In this document: in pieces, positions 1-8,687 of the stretch
Layout: each line of letters begins with the position of its first letter
How positions within the stretch are numbered: the first letter of the stretch is position 1
DNA from: Dehalococcoidia bacterium
GTDB lineage: Bacteria; Chloroflexota; Dehalococcoidia; Lucifugimonadales; Lucifugimonadaceae
Assembly: GCA_022819585.1 (NCBI GenBank)
Contig: JAJEGY010000028.1
Coordinates: 25,477-89,476, forward strand
Direction of reading: 5' to 3'
DNA length: 64,000 nucleotides
The notes under the pieces: model-generated
Told to the model about the DNA's origin: nothing
Database searches by the model: none
The model's input: the letters and a program-made list of their open reading frames with translations, nothing else
Position numbers and translations under genes: made by a program

Positions 1-1
1 T

Positions 2-139
2 CCGCCGACATTCGTGATAACCTGCAAAAACCCCGAGTATCTGCACTTCTCATACAAGCGCTACCTCGAAAATCGCATGAGAGACGCGTTTGGTTTTGCA
101 GGTTCGCCTGTCAGGATGCTTTACCGTGACGCTGGTTGA
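2..139 (+). CDS. der: GTPase Der, C-terminal end (partial)
   Basis: The last 45 codons of a gene cut by the window edge. The peptide runs from PPTFVITC through YLENRMRDAFGFAG to a TGA at 137-139. This is the end of the KH-like C-terminal domain of the ribosome-assembly GTPase Der (EngA), whose members end in a YLEN-R-RE-FGF-G-P pattern followed by a short basic tail. The GTPase domains lie outside the window. plsY starts 6 bases after the stop, so the genes are probably co-transcribed in the order der-plsY-gpsA. Confidence 0.85.
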   Translation, partial: PPTFVITCKNPEYLHFSYKRYLENRMRDAFGFAGSPVRMLYRDAG

Positions 140-145
140 GGTCAA

Positions 146-814
146 ATGAACGAATGGTTGGCGTGGGTGATCATCGCCCCCGCAGCATACCTCATCGGCT
201 CAGTACCGGTGGGCGTCATCGTCTGCAAGCTGTTCGGCGGAGCAGACCCCCGCGAGCACGGCAGCGGCTCGATGGGTGCCACCAACGTGTTGCGCACCGC
301 CGGCAAGAAGGCAGCCGCCTTGGTCTTTGTCCTGGACTTCGGCAAAGGTGCGGTGATGATCGGGTTGTCCCTGCTTCTCATGCCTGATGCGAAACTGCTT
401 CACGCACTGACTGGCACCTTCGTGATCGTCGGCCACACCTGGCCGCTATTTGCAGGTTTCAAAGGTGGAAAAGGCATCTCCCCTGGATGGGGAGCCATTC
501 TGGTGTTGTCTCCTATTGCCGCTGCGGTCACGTTGGTCGGGTTGGCGGTTGCCCTCGTGACTCGATATGTTTCGCTTGGATCAATGATCGGGGCGTCGCT
601 AGGCGTTATAGCGTTGATCGTCTTGTCGTTCGTCGACCTTTCCGTTGCGTTCGAGTACGCAACAATCGAATACCTTGCCTTCGCTGTTCCCGCAGTGGTC
701 CTGATCCTATACAGTCATCGCGAGAACATGATGCGGTTGCGTCGAGGCACGGAGAACCGGTTGGACATCAACGCCGCCGAAGGTTCATCGGCGTCTGACG
801 GTCGGGGAGCCTGA
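146..814 (+). CDS. plsY: Acyl-phosphate:glycerol-3-phosphate acyltransferase PlsY
   Basis: A 222-residue membrane protein that transfers an acyl group from acyl-phosphate to glycerol-3-phosphate, the first acylation in phospholipid synthesis. The three family motifs are visible: SGSMGATNVLR at residues 40-50, HTWPLFAGFKGGKG near residue 100, and a C-terminal YSHRENMMRLRRGTEN. Hydrophobic stretches lie between them as expected for a multi-pass protein. It sits between der and gpsA; gpsA makes its substrate. A second, diverged plsY lies at 56636-57244. The tail after the last motif (about 25 polar residues) is longer than usual. Confidence 0.95.
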   Translation: MNEWLAWVIIAPAAYLIGSVPVGVIVCKLFGGADPREHGSGSMGATNVLRTAGKKAAALVFVLDFGKGAVMIGLSLLLMPDAKLLHALTGTFVIVGHTWPLFAGFKGGKGISPGWGAILVLSPIAAAVTLVGLAVALVTRYVSLGSMIGASLGVIALIVLSFVDLSVAFEYATIEYLAFAVPAVVLILYSHRENMMRLRRGTENRLDINAAEGSSASDGRGA

Positions 815-818
815 TCCG

Positions 819-1838
819 ATTTCGGCAATCGGGATCATAGGTGCCGGTTCATGGGGCACGGCTTTGGCCGTCTTGCTGGCGCGGCAAGGGAGCGAGACCA
901 GACTGCTGGCCCGCGACGCTGAGCGCGCTGCAGAACTGGAGGCCGACCGGGAAAATAAACGTTATCTGGAAGGGATGGACTTCCCGGAGGGGATGTCGGT
1001 CCATCATGACCCTAAGCTTGCGCTATCGGATGTCGACTGTGTGATCATCGCAGTCCCTTCGGTTGCGATGAGGGAGGTAATAGATAGGCACGTCGGCCAC
1101 ATATCTCCGGGGATGATAGTTGTGAGCGCGACAAAGGGCCTGGAGATCGAGACGGGCAAGCGGATGAGCGAAGTGATAGCGGAGAGTATCTCCGAGTGTC
1201 ATGAGATAGGTATGGACGAGGCGATGAGATCGATCTGTGCCCTTTCGGGTCCGAATCTCTCTGTTGAGATCGCCATTGGACTACCGGCGCTTGCAACAGC
1301 CGCTTCGGTTTCAATCGAGACGGCTGAACAGGTTCAGATGATGACTAGCGGAGAGCGGCTCCGCGTCTATGCGTCAGACGACATCATTGGCGTCGAGTTG
1401 GGCGGAACGCTGAAGAACATCATCGCGATCGGTGCGGGATTCATCGACGCGACGGGCCTGGGATCGAATTTGAAGGCCGCGTACGTCACTCGAGGGCTGC
1501 ACGAGATAACGCAGTTGGGATTGGCTCTCGGTGCAAAACCCTCCACGTTTGCCGGCCTGAGCGGAATTGGCGACATGCTTACGACCTGCTACAGCCCCTT
1601 AAGCAGGAACTATCGGCTGGGCACACGGCTGGCCGAAGGCGATAGCGTCGAAGAGGCACTGGAGTATCTCGGTCAAACCGCGGAAGGAGTACCTACGACA
1701 CGGGCCACGCTACAGATCGCGCAACAGTTAGGCGTCGAAATGCCGATTACGGAGACGGCGCACAAAGTCATGTTCGATGGGGTTCCGCCGACCGAAGCGA
1801 TGGGAGAACTGATGCGTCGAGAATTGCAGAGGGAGTAG
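819..1838 (+). CDS. gpsA: Glycerol-3-phosphate dehydrogenase [NAD(P)+]
   Basis: It reduces dihydroxyacetone phosphate to sn-glycerol-3-phosphate, the PlsY substrate. The Rossmann loop GIIGAGSWGTA lies at the very start, and the catalytic segment ELGGTLKNIIAIGAG and the later GLSGIGDM motif follow. The start is odd. No ATG, GTG or TTG lies in frame between the upstream stop at 729-731 and the Rossmann loop. The first standard start, TTG at 864, would remove the nucleotide-binding glycines. I place the start at ATT 819, nine bases after a GGGGAG (804-809), giving 339 residues; CTG 795 is an alternative. The gene follows plsY by 4 bases and ends 9 bases from a convergent gene. Confidence 0.93.
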   Translation: MSAIGIIGAGSWGTALAVLLARQGSETRLLARDAERAAELEADRENKRYLEGMDFPEGMSVHHDPKLALSDVDCVIIAVPSVAMREVIDRHVGHISPGMIVVSATKGLEIETGKRMSEVIAESISECHEIGMDEAMRSICALSGPNLSVEIAIGLPALATAASVSIETAEQVQMMTSGERLRVYASDDIIGVELGGTLKNIIAIGAGFIDATGLGSNLKAAYVTRGLHEITQLGLALGAKPSTFAGLSGIGDMLTTCYSPLSRNYRLGTRLAEGDSVEEALEYLGQTAEGVPTTRATLQIAQQLGVEMPITETAHKVMFDGVPPTEAMGELMRRELQRE

Positions 1839-1847
1839 TCGCTGTGC

Positions 1848-2774
1848 TCAGTTAGTGCGTAGCTGTCTGAGTCTGGGGTCGAACCAGTCGCGGAGCCAAT
1901 CGCCGAGGAAGTTGAAGCCCATGACGACTAGGAAAATAGCTATGCCAGGCATGGTCGATATCCACCATGCGCGGGAGAGGTGTTGACGACCATCGGATGC
2001 CATGATGCCCCACGCGGGTGTGTCTGGTGGGACGCCAACGCCGAGGAAGCTGAGGGTCGATTCGGTGAGGATTAGCGAGCCTACGCGGAGGCTGCCGATT
2101 ACCAAGACACTACCGACGACTCCTGGGAGGATGTGTCGGAAGAGGATGCGTGCTTGCGAGGCACCTTGGATGCGAGCGTAGCTGACATAGTCGGACTCTC
2201 GGAGGGTGAGGGTTTCAGCGCGAACGACGCGGGCGAAGTTGTCCCATCCGAAGAGTATGAGCAGGACGATGATGAGCTCGAGGCTCTGGCCGAATACTAC
2301 GACGACGACGAGGGCGACGAGGAGGAACGGCATAGCGAGGGTGAAGTCTACGGCTCGCATGGCGACTTGGTCTACCCATCCGCCGCGATATCCAGCGACG
2401 AGTCCGATGACTGTGCCGCCGATGCCCCCTGCGAGGATAACTGCGGTGGAGATGATCGTAGAGATCCGGGCGCCGTAGATGGCGCGGCTCAGGACATCCC
2501 GTCCTTGGTGGTCGGTCCCGAGCGGATATTCCCATGTTCCACCTTCCATGAAAATCGGCGGAGTGAATGCAGCTCTAAGGTTGCCTCTTAAGGGATCATG
2601 CGGAGAGAGTTGCTCCGCGAATAGAGCGCAGACGATCATCAGAACGAGGACGGCAAAGGGAATGACGGGGTACCGTCGCATCCACGCCCAACTGATGCGT
2701 AACACCCGCAATACCGGATTTCTCGGCAATGTGTCGTCGAGAGGCGACGGCACGTATGTTGCTTCAATCGACAT
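1848..2774 (-). CDS. Dipeptide/oligopeptide ABC transporter permease, OppC/DppC type
   Basis: A 308-residue inner-membrane permease. The N-terminal segment with one membrane helix (RYPVIPFAVLVLMIVCALFA) is typical of the OppC/DppC N-terminal domain, followed by a five-helix BPD_transp_1 domain. The EAA loop that contacts the ATPase reads YVSYARIQGASQARILFRHI. The SFLGVGVPPDTPAWG segment is diagnostic of DppC-like subunits. It lies 12 bases downstream of the partner permease and is the last gene of the transporter cluster. No ATPase gene follows, so the energising subunits must come from elsewhere. The substrate cannot be read from the permease. Confidence 0.93.
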   Translation of the reverse strand: MSIEATYVPSPLDDTLPRNPVLRVLRISWAWMRRYPVIPFAVLVLMIVCALFAEQLSPHDPLRGNLRAAFTPPIFMEGGTWEYPLGTDHQGRDVLSRAIYGARISTIISTAVILAGGIGGTVIGLVAGYRGGWVDQVAMRAVDFTLAMPFLLVALVVVVVFGQSLELIIVLLILFGWDNFARVVRAETLTLRESDYVSYARIQGASQARILFRHILPGVVGSVLVIGSLRVGSLILTESTLSFLGVGVPPDTPAWGIMASDGRQHLSRAWWISTMPGIAIFLVVMGFNFLGDWLRDWFDPRLRQLRTN

Positions 2775-2786
2775 CTAGGTCGTCCG

Positions 2787-3704
2787 CTAATCCAGTCGGA
2801 TCCTCGGGTCCAATTGGGCGTACAGGAGATCGACGATGAGGTTCAGCAGGATATAGAAGGATGAGAAGAGAATCACGATAGCGCTGAGGACAGGGAAGTC
2901 GTTGTTTTTGATCGATTGAACGGCGAGGCGACCAACGCCTGGCCAGGCAAATACAGTCTCGATAACTACGGTGCCGGTAAGGAACGCGGCAAATATAAGG
3001 GCGGCTACGGTTAGGGGTGGAATTATCGCGTTGCGAAAACCGTGTGCCCAGATTATTTTGCCGGATGAGACACCCTTGGCCCTAGCGAGTTTGATGTACT
3101 CGCTGTCAAGGATGTTTAACATGGCCCCGCGGGTGATGCGCATCAGTCCAGCTGCCGGGAGCCATCCGAGGGCTATAGACGGCATGATGAAATGGTTCCA
3201 GCCTTCGTTGCGGCTCGATGGAAGCCATCCTAGCGTCGCGGAAAAGACCAGGATCATCATTATCCCGATCCAGAAGACAGGTACTGATTGTCCTAGCAGT
3301 GCGAAACCGCGAACTGCGTAGTCGATGATGGAGCCGCGTTGCACTGCCGAGATGACGCCCATCGGTATTCCGATGAGGATCGCCACGCCAAATGCAACGC
3401 CTCCCAACTGCAGGGTGTTCGGGACGCGTTCTCTCACCAACCTGATGCTCGGCACGTCGTAGTAGAGCGATTCCCCGAAATCACCTTGCAGGGCATCCCA
3501 CAGCCACACTCCGTATTGGATATAGAGCGGCTTGTCGAGCCCCATACGCTCACCCCAAGCGTCCCATGCCTCGGGCGTGGCGTATTCATCGAGATATATG
3601 TTGCGAGGATCGCCGGCGGCACGTGACAGGCCGAACACGACGATCGTAATCAACAATACGATCGCTACCCCGAAGGCTAGACGGTTAACGATGATTCGCC
3701 ACAT
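2787..3704 (-). CDS. Dipeptide/oligopeptide ABC transporter permease, OppB/DppB type
   Basis: A 305-residue inner-membrane permease. It has the OppB/DppB N-terminal helix (VNRLAFGVAIVLLITIVVFG), a periplasmic segment containing GLDKPLYIQYGVWLWDALQG, five further helices, the EAA loop with YIKLARAKGVSSGKIIW, and the C-terminal VETVFAWPGVGRLAVQSI motif that marks this subfamily. The solute-binding protein gene lies 106 bases upstream. That intergenic stretch carries two perfect palindromes (3754-3797), which may lower permease expression relative to the binding protein. Confidence 0.93.
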   Translation of the reverse strand: MWRIIVNRLAFGVAIVLLITIVVFGLSRAAGDPRNIYLDEYATPEAWDAWGERMGLDKPLYIQYGVWLWDALQGDFGESLYYDVPSIRLVRERVPNTLQLGGVAFGVAILIGIPMGVISAVQRGSIIDYAVRGFALLGQSVPVFWIGIMMILVFSATLGWLPSSRNEGWNHFIMPSIALGWLPAAGLMRITRGAMLNILDSEYIKLARAKGVSSGKIIWAHGFRNAIIPPLTVAALIFAAFLTGTVVIETVFAWPGVGRLAVQSIKNNDFPVLSAIVILFSSFYILLNLIVDLLYAQLDPRIRLD

Positions 3705-3753
3705 GGTAGTTGTTCAACAGTCGTTGAGACTGCTGGTGTCCCCTTTTCGACGT

Positions 3754-3797
3754 GCGGTGGCCACCGTGTGTCGGCCAGCCAATTGGCTGGCCGACAC
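3754..3797. promoter_or_regulatory. Paired palindromes between binding-protein and permease genes
   Basis: A 12-base perfect palindrome (CGGTGGCCACCG, 3754-3765) is followed at once by a 30-base perfect palindrome (3768-3797) whose arms begin GTGTCGGCCAGCC. On the + strand six T follow at 3800-3805. Transcripts of the flanking genes run on the - strand, where the T-run becomes an A-run before the stem. A role as mRNA-stabilising or partial-termination hairpins between a highly expressed binding protein and its permeases is therefore more likely than a simple terminator. Function is inferred. Confidence 0.6.
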
Positions 3798-3810
3798 GAT
3801 TTTTTGGTTT

Positions 3811-5742
3811 CTACCTGAGAACGACCGTGTCTGCACCACTGAATGAACCGAATGTTTCGGTGTACGGCATCCATTCGACGACTTCGGGTGAGACTGCGTA
3901 GAGCTGGCTCTGTCGCACCATCGACATCACCAACGAAGTCTCGGCGAGCCAGTCGGTGAGGAAGATGTTGTTCTCGATGCGTTTCTGGGCATCGGTCTCG
4001 ACCAGGTTTGCCCAATAGGTCTTTTCCAAGATCTCGTTAGGCAGTTCTATTCCGCGGTTGGCACCGCCTTTGGCAGCGGTCATCAGGCGTCCCTTGGGTT
4101 CGTCGAAGTAACCCAAGTTCATGTGGTGATACAGCGGAATGTCGATGGTTCGTCCGATGAGCGTCGGACGGCGGCCCGAGTATGCTGTCGCCTCGATTTC
4201 GACGTTCAGGTTGAGGTTGGCAGCCCATTGCAACACGGCTGCCTCTGCAATGTCGAATGGGAGCGAACCGGAGTCGGGAGTCAGCCATACCGGCATCGTG
4301 AAACCTTCCTCGACCCCCGCCTCAGCCATCAGCGCACGGGCGCCTTCAGGATCGAACGGGACTTCCCACTCGGGTTTCCACAACGGGTCGTTGCTGGTAA
4401 AACCGGTGAAGGTGAAGTGTGGCGGGTATAGACCTTGACCAATAACTTCGTTGATGGCTACGCGGTCAACTGCCATGCTTAACGCTCGGCGGAATTTGTT
4501 TCCGCGTTCCATCGAAGCCGGATCGTTCGGGTCGCTAATCCACGGGTGATCCGCATCAGGTTTCCAGCCTTCCCTTGGAAACTCTGTTGAAGGGTCTACC
4601 GGGTCTGAGGTTTGCCAGAAGTTACCGCCCATGTAGATGTGGAGCGTCTGGCCTTCGCCCAGCGGTTGGACGCGTGACCCGTCAACCTGCTGCGTGGCTT
4701 CGAGCACGAACTGTGCTGACATCACAGAGATGTGGACTTCGTCGTTCACAAACGCGGCAACACGAGTAGCCGGTTCGGGAATAGCGACCATGCGCATCGC
4801 TTCGATGGACGGGACCTTACGGTAATGCTCGGTTACGGCTTGGAACTCGATGAAGTTGTCGGCCTCGCCTTCGATCATCATGAACGGGCCTTGTCCAATC
4901 TTCCTGCCACCAGTTTCCTTGCCCAGTTCATCGATAGCACGTTTTGAAGTCGCGGTCAATGTGTTACGCCAGACATTTGAAGTCTCGAGTAGCCACACAG
5001 GGCTTAGAGTGGCGCCTTCTTTGACGTGCATAATGACGGTGTTGTCATCAACCGCTTCCCAAGACCCTTGGTATTCGCCGACAAATCCGGAACGTGAGTT
5101 GGTGTTGCCTTCGCGGAGCGCATCGTTGAATGACCAGGCAACATCTTCCGCGGTCAACTCTCCCCAACCGTGGTGGAACTGCACACCGTTGCGGATGTTG
5201 AATGTGATCGAGCGCGCGTCTTCTGCGACCTTCCAACCGTTCGCAATACTGATCGCGGGATTGAATTCGCCACGTTGCGGTATCGGTGCTGGATCCGCGT
5301 AAATGATGGCATCCGCAACACCGAAGTTGTCGCTAGTGTAGTCGTCATACGGCGAACTTGTGAACCAACCGGCTCCGATATCAGGCGATACGACGATCAA
5401 TTTGCCCGATTGCGTCGTCGGCGCTTCGACCACTGCGGTTGCCGCGGCTTCGACCTGGGCGCCCGCGCCTGCGCCGTACGCTTCAGCAGTCGCGGTCACG
5501 ACGACCTCGACCTCGCGTGTCACCTCGACCTCTACTTCGACTTCCCTCTCCACCTCTACAGTGACCTCGACCTGCTTTTCAACCTCGACTTCTTTGATCA
5601 CCTCTTTCTCGACCTCTTTGATCACCTCAACTTCGCGGGTGACCTCAACGATCGTTTCACCGCCACAAGCGAACACAATGGCTGATAGCACTAGGGCTAA
5701 CGCCATCGCGGTGCCTGATTTGGATATCCAGATTCTGCGCAT
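3811..5742 (-). CDS. ABC transporter solute-binding lipoprotein, family 5 (peptide type)
   Basis: An extracytoplasmic receptor of the SBP_bac_5 family that delivers solutes, classically peptides, to the two permeases downstream. The start at 5742 is chosen because AGGAGGAG lies just upstream; an in-frame ATG at 5781 has no such site. The protein opens with a signal peptide ending in a lipobox (AIVFAC), then about 55 residues of charged Val-Glu/Lys-Glu-Val repeats, a stalk seen on many Chloroflexota binding proteins. The body holds family 5 features such as GVQFHHGWGELTAEDVAWSF, GTGPFMMI-like GQGPFMMI, and FRRALSMAVDRVAINEV. Length is 643 residues, longer than the usual 500-550, mainly because of the stalk. 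The true substrate is unknown. Confidence 0.92.
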   Translation of the reverse strand: MRRIWISKSGTAMALALVLSAIVFACGGETIVEVTREVEVIKEVEKEVIKEVEVEKQVEVTVEVEREVEVEVEVTREVEVVVTATAEAYGAGAGAQVEAAATAVVEAPTTQSGKLIVVSPDIGAGWFTSSPYDDYTSDNFGVADAIIYADPAPIPQRGEFNPAISIANGWKVAEDARSITFNIRNGVQFHHGWGELTAEDVAWSFNDALREGNTNSRSGFVGEYQGSWEAVDDNTVIMHVKEGATLSPVWLLETSNVWRNTLTATSKRAIDELGKETGGRKIGQGPFMMIEGEADNFIEFQAVTEHYRKVPSIEAMRMVAIPEPATRVAAFVNDEVHISVMSAQFVLEATQQVDGSRVQPLGEGQTLHIYMGGNFWQTSDPVDPSTEFPREGWKPDADHPWISDPNDPASMERGNKFRRALSMAVDRVAINEVIGQGLYPPHFTFTGFTSNDPLWKPEWEVPFDPEGARALMAEAGVEEGFTMPVWLTPDSGSLPFDIAEAAVLQWAANLNLNVEIEATAYSGRRPTLIGRTIDIPLYHHMNLGYFDEPKGRLMTAAKGGANRGIELPNEILEKTYWANLVETDAQKRIENNIFLTDWLAETSLVMSMVRQSQLYAVSPEVVEWMPYTETFGSFSGADTVVLR

Positions 5743-5760
5743 TGTTTCTCCTCCTAGGAG
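5735..5760 (-). promoter_or_regulatory. Ribosome binding site fixing the binding-protein start
   Basis: Read on the - strand, CTAGGAGGAGAAACA precedes ATG at 5742. The AGGAGGAG core is a near-complete anti-16S match at good spacing and favours this start over the ATG 39 bases upstream. Confidence 0.7.
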
Positions 5761-5831
5761 CGATTCTCTACGTTTGCTCATGTAAAGATTTCGGTTGGTT
5801 AGGACTTAATGTTCTGAAACAGGTTAATTCA

Positions 5832-7826
5832 TTACTCCCGAAGGTACCAATCGGGATCCTCCAACGCTTCGTAAACAATCCCGCCTTCCACATTTTTTGG
5901 CATGGGCCAACCCAAAAGGTGACACAGTGTCGGTGCAACATCCACCACTTGGACCTTGCGCTTTAGTTCGACGCCTTTACGGACGCCCGCGCCCGCCAAG
6001 ACGAATGTGGAGTGCTGGCTGCCGATGCCGAAGACGGAGGACGGAAGGTGCTTGCCGTGTACTCCGTCGAATTCGGGTCGCATCGCGTAGATGACGTCGC
6101 CAGCAGAAGAACTCCAGATGTTGAGCATCTCGGCGTCTTGACGGCTGACTACGACCGAGAAGGGGTGTTCACCAGTCTCGGGGTCGGTGCAAGACATCAG
6201 CGTATCGATGATCTTGCGTTGGACCTTCTCATAGTCTTCTGGCTTGACGTGTCCTTCGGGATCGCGGCCTTTGACAGGGATGAAGATGTCGATAGAGTTC
6301 ATCGGGATGGCGACGCTCTTTTCAAAGTCGACTTCGAATTTGTTCTGCATCATGACGTCCCAATCAACACGATCGGGAACCTCGCCTGGGCCGAATGGAC
6401 CGGTACGAGCAGCGTCTTGGCTGGATGGGGTGTCAGTGAAGACGAGGAGGCCGGCATCAACCAAGATGTCCTTAATGTCAGGTGGCTCGCTACGGTTGGG
6501 GGTTGCGCCGTGATCGGAGACGATGCAAATCACAGTGTCATCGTCCGCTAGATCCATCAACCTGCCGATCATCCTGTCTGTCGATTCATAGGTGTCTTTA
6601 AGACCGTTGAGGCATCTTTCGACAACATCGGGCGATGCACCGCTGACAGGGTCGGCGGAGCCCATGAAGAAGTGGTCGGAATAGTCGGTGGCATGGGTTT
6701 CCGCCATAAGGATGTCCCAATCGTGGTCGCGTGTGAGCATCTCGGCGATGTCGGCGATACGACCATGATGGAAATCACATAGTTCGATGTAGGTTCGATC
6801 GTCGACGAAACCCAGGGCATCGCGAGCCGGGTTCTGGAGGAAGTTGCCCACCTTTTCATCAATCTCGTCGGAGACTGACGGCGGGTTGGAGTATCCGCGT
6901 CGTGGCCAGATTTGAGGGAAGAAGAGTTCAAAGTTGTCGGCGTTGGGAGTGAGGGTGATTAGTTTGCACGAGACGTAGCCCTCCACATCCTCACCGTCGA
7001 TTTGGAGGGAGGCGAGTTTCCAGTCGGCCCACTCGCCAACACTTAGATTTGTGAATGGTTCGGAGGCGTCTTTCGATTTTGATACCAGAACACGGTCGTA
7101 CCCGTCGTCACCCGAGGCGTAGATGAGAGCATGCCAATCTTGCGGAGTGCCTTCGTATCCGCGATGGAGGATTGCCCGGCCTCGTTTGAGCGGAGTCAGG
7201 GTTAAGGTCGCCTCAAGTGGATGGAGAGCGGATGATGGACTATTGGACCACCCAGCTGCCGGTTTGAGTTCAACGTAGTCGTATGGCGCGTCGCTTCCGC
7301 CGCGGCTTGGGTCGGTTGCTTCCGGGTCGATAGTCCCACCAACGGGACGAGGTCTCCAGTTGCCGGAGACGAAGAGGTGGTAGCCAGCGATCTGGTGGTA
7401 GTTGGAGATGCCGGGACCAGAGCCCTCGATCTGCATGCCGCGCTCGAGAGTTGCGGGCCAAGTGATCTCCTGCTTGATCATAATCGGCGTCTTGCCGGCC
7501 CGTTCGGCTGTGGTCCAGATCTGTTCGGATTCGGAGGTATGGGCCGCCATCGTCCACTGGGCGGTCTTCATCGACTCACCCTCGCGGTGGGAGCCCCACC
7601 ACATGATGCCGTGAGTGCCCTGCCAACTGCCGCTGAAGAGGGATGTCCATCCGCAGGGAGTGAGCGTCGGATGAGTTCCGAGCATAGGACGCGAAACGCC
7701 GTTCTCAAGGAGCTTCTTCATGTTGGGCGCCCGTCCCCACGCCGCCATGCGTCGCCATAACTCCATGCTTGCACCATCGGTGCCTATCAAAATGGCTTTC
7801 TTGGCTGGTCCGGGGCGAAGTTTCAT
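5832..7826 (-). CDS. Type I phosphodiesterase/nucleotide pyrophosphatase-family protein
   Basis: A 664-residue member of the alkaline phosphatase superfamily. Near the N-terminus ILIGTDGASMELWRRM carries the first metal-binding Asp, and THPTLTPCGWTSLFSG carries the likely Thr nucleophile. Later, ATDYSDHFFMG, VSDHGATPN and GSQHSTFV supply the remaining Asp and His ligands. The start at 7826 is preferred because GGAGG lies 8 bases upstream; an ATG at 7871 lacks one. No signal peptide is visible, so it is probably cytoplasmic. It reads into the solute-binding protein gene after 89 bases, so it may act on what the transporter imports or on a phospho-ester derived from it. The substrate cannot be told from the sequence. 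Confidence 0.85.
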   Translation of the reverse strand: MKLRPGPAKKAILIGTDGASMELWRRMAAWGRAPNMKKLLENGVSRPMLGTHPTLTPCGWTSLFSGSWQGTHGIMWWGSHREGESMKTAQWTMAAHTSESEQIWTTAERAGKTPIMIKQEITWPATLERGMQIEGSGPGISNYHQIAGYHLFVSGNWRPRPVGGTIDPEATDPSRGGSDAPYDYVELKPAAGWSNSPSSALHPLEATLTLTPLKRGRAILHRGYEGTPQDWHALIYASGDDGYDRVLVSKSKDASEPFTNLSVGEWADWKLASLQIDGEDVEGYVSCKLITLTPNADNFELFFPQIWPRRGYSNPPSVSDEIDEKVGNFLQNPARDALGFVDDRTYIELCDFHHGRIADIAEMLTRDHDWDILMAETHATDYSDHFFMGSADPVSGASPDVVERCLNGLKDTYESTDRMIGRLMDLADDDTVICIVSDHGATPNRSEPPDIKDILVDAGLLVFTDTPSSQDAARTGPFGPGEVPDRVDWDVMMQNKFEVDFEKSVAIPMNSIDIFIPVKGRDPEGHVKPEDYEKVQRKIIDTLMSCTDPETGEHPFSVVVSRQDAEMLNIWSSSAGDVIYAMRPEFDGVHGKHLPSSVFGIGSQHSTFVLAGAGVRKGVELKRKVQVVDVAPTLCHLLGWPMPKNVEGGIVYEALEDPDWYLRE

Positions 7827-7921
7827 CCGGGTTGCCTCCGTTTTCAGTCGCACAGACTTACATTGCGGCAATGCGCAAGGATACTAGCACGATTCGACGA
7901 AATCCGTTTTGAGAGGCCGTT

Positions 7922-8680
7922 CTAGCGAAGGATTTGCGCAGAGAGGGACATCGCGGCGATTGCGGCAGTCTCAGTACGCAAGACCCGGGGGCCTAGGCTG
8001 GCGACGGTCGCTCCAAGATCAATTGCCTTCTGAGCCTCGTTGTCAGAGAATCCGCCCACTGGACCCAAGACGAGGGAAATCTTTCGTGGTCGATTTGGCA
8101 TGATCCGCAGGGAGTACAGCAAATCGGCGAACATCGGTTTCGTCGCACCTTCCCAGAGCAGGATTACTGACGCGCCGTGGTTCGACGCATCAGAAATGGT
8201 GTCCTTCAGCTGAGATGGTTCCTTGATGCTTGGAACGCGAACCCGCCCTGACAACTCGGCGGCTTCGCAGACGATGCGCTGCCATCTCTGTATACGGTTC
8301 GCACTGATTGTCGCTTCGGACTTCAGCACTCTTTCAGTGATGACGGGGCGAAATTCGGACGCCCCCAGTTCGGTGCACTTCGCTAGTGCGAGTTCGTAAC
8401 GTTGCGGTCTGGTTAGGGCCATGAGCATCGAGATTCCCGTCTCCATCTCAACGTTCGGCTCTGCTACGCTGAGCAACCGCACAGTTGAATCCCCGCGGTT
8501 TGATGTCGTGATAAGTTCGGCGACCCATTCGAGGCCATCCCCCGTGAACAGGGTGATCTGTTCCTCCTTCCTAAGTCGGAGGACGTTGACAATCTGATGG
8601 GAGATGCGCGTAGGTAGATCGAGTCGATCACCCACCTCGAGGTTTGGAGCCAAGGATTTATCGATGTAGAAGCGATGCAT
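7922..8680 (-). CDS. rsmE: 16S rRNA m3U1498 methyltransferase RsmE
   Basis: A SPOUT-class methyltransferase of 252 residues that methylates N3 of U1498 in 16S rRNA. It starts MHRFYIDKSL, has an N-terminal PUA-like domain with HQIVNVLRLRKEEQITLF, and ends in the trefoil-knot SAM site: LVLGPVGGFSDNEAQKA followed by SLGPRVLRTETAAIAA. These are the signature motifs of the family. It follows prmA by 7 bases, the same order as in many hrcA-dnaK-dnaJ clusters. Confidence 0.95.
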   Translation of the reverse strand: MHRFYIDKSLAPNLEVGDRLDLPTRISHQIVNVLRLRKEEQITLFTGDGLEWVAELITTSNRGDSTVRLLSVAEPNVEMETGISMLMALTRPQRYELALAKCTELGASEFRPVITERVLKSEATISANRIQRWQRIVCEAAELSGRVRVPSIKEPSQLKDTISDASNHGASVILLWEGATKPMFADLLYSLRIMPNRPRKISLVLGPVGGFSDNEAQKAIDLGATVASLGPRVLRTETAAIAAMSLSAQILR

Positions 8681-8687
8681 TGGATCG

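Noticed and set aside
3768..3810. Simple rho-independent terminator of the binding-protein gene
   Set aside because: The T-run follows the stem only on the + strand, while the genes on both sides are transcribed from the - strand.
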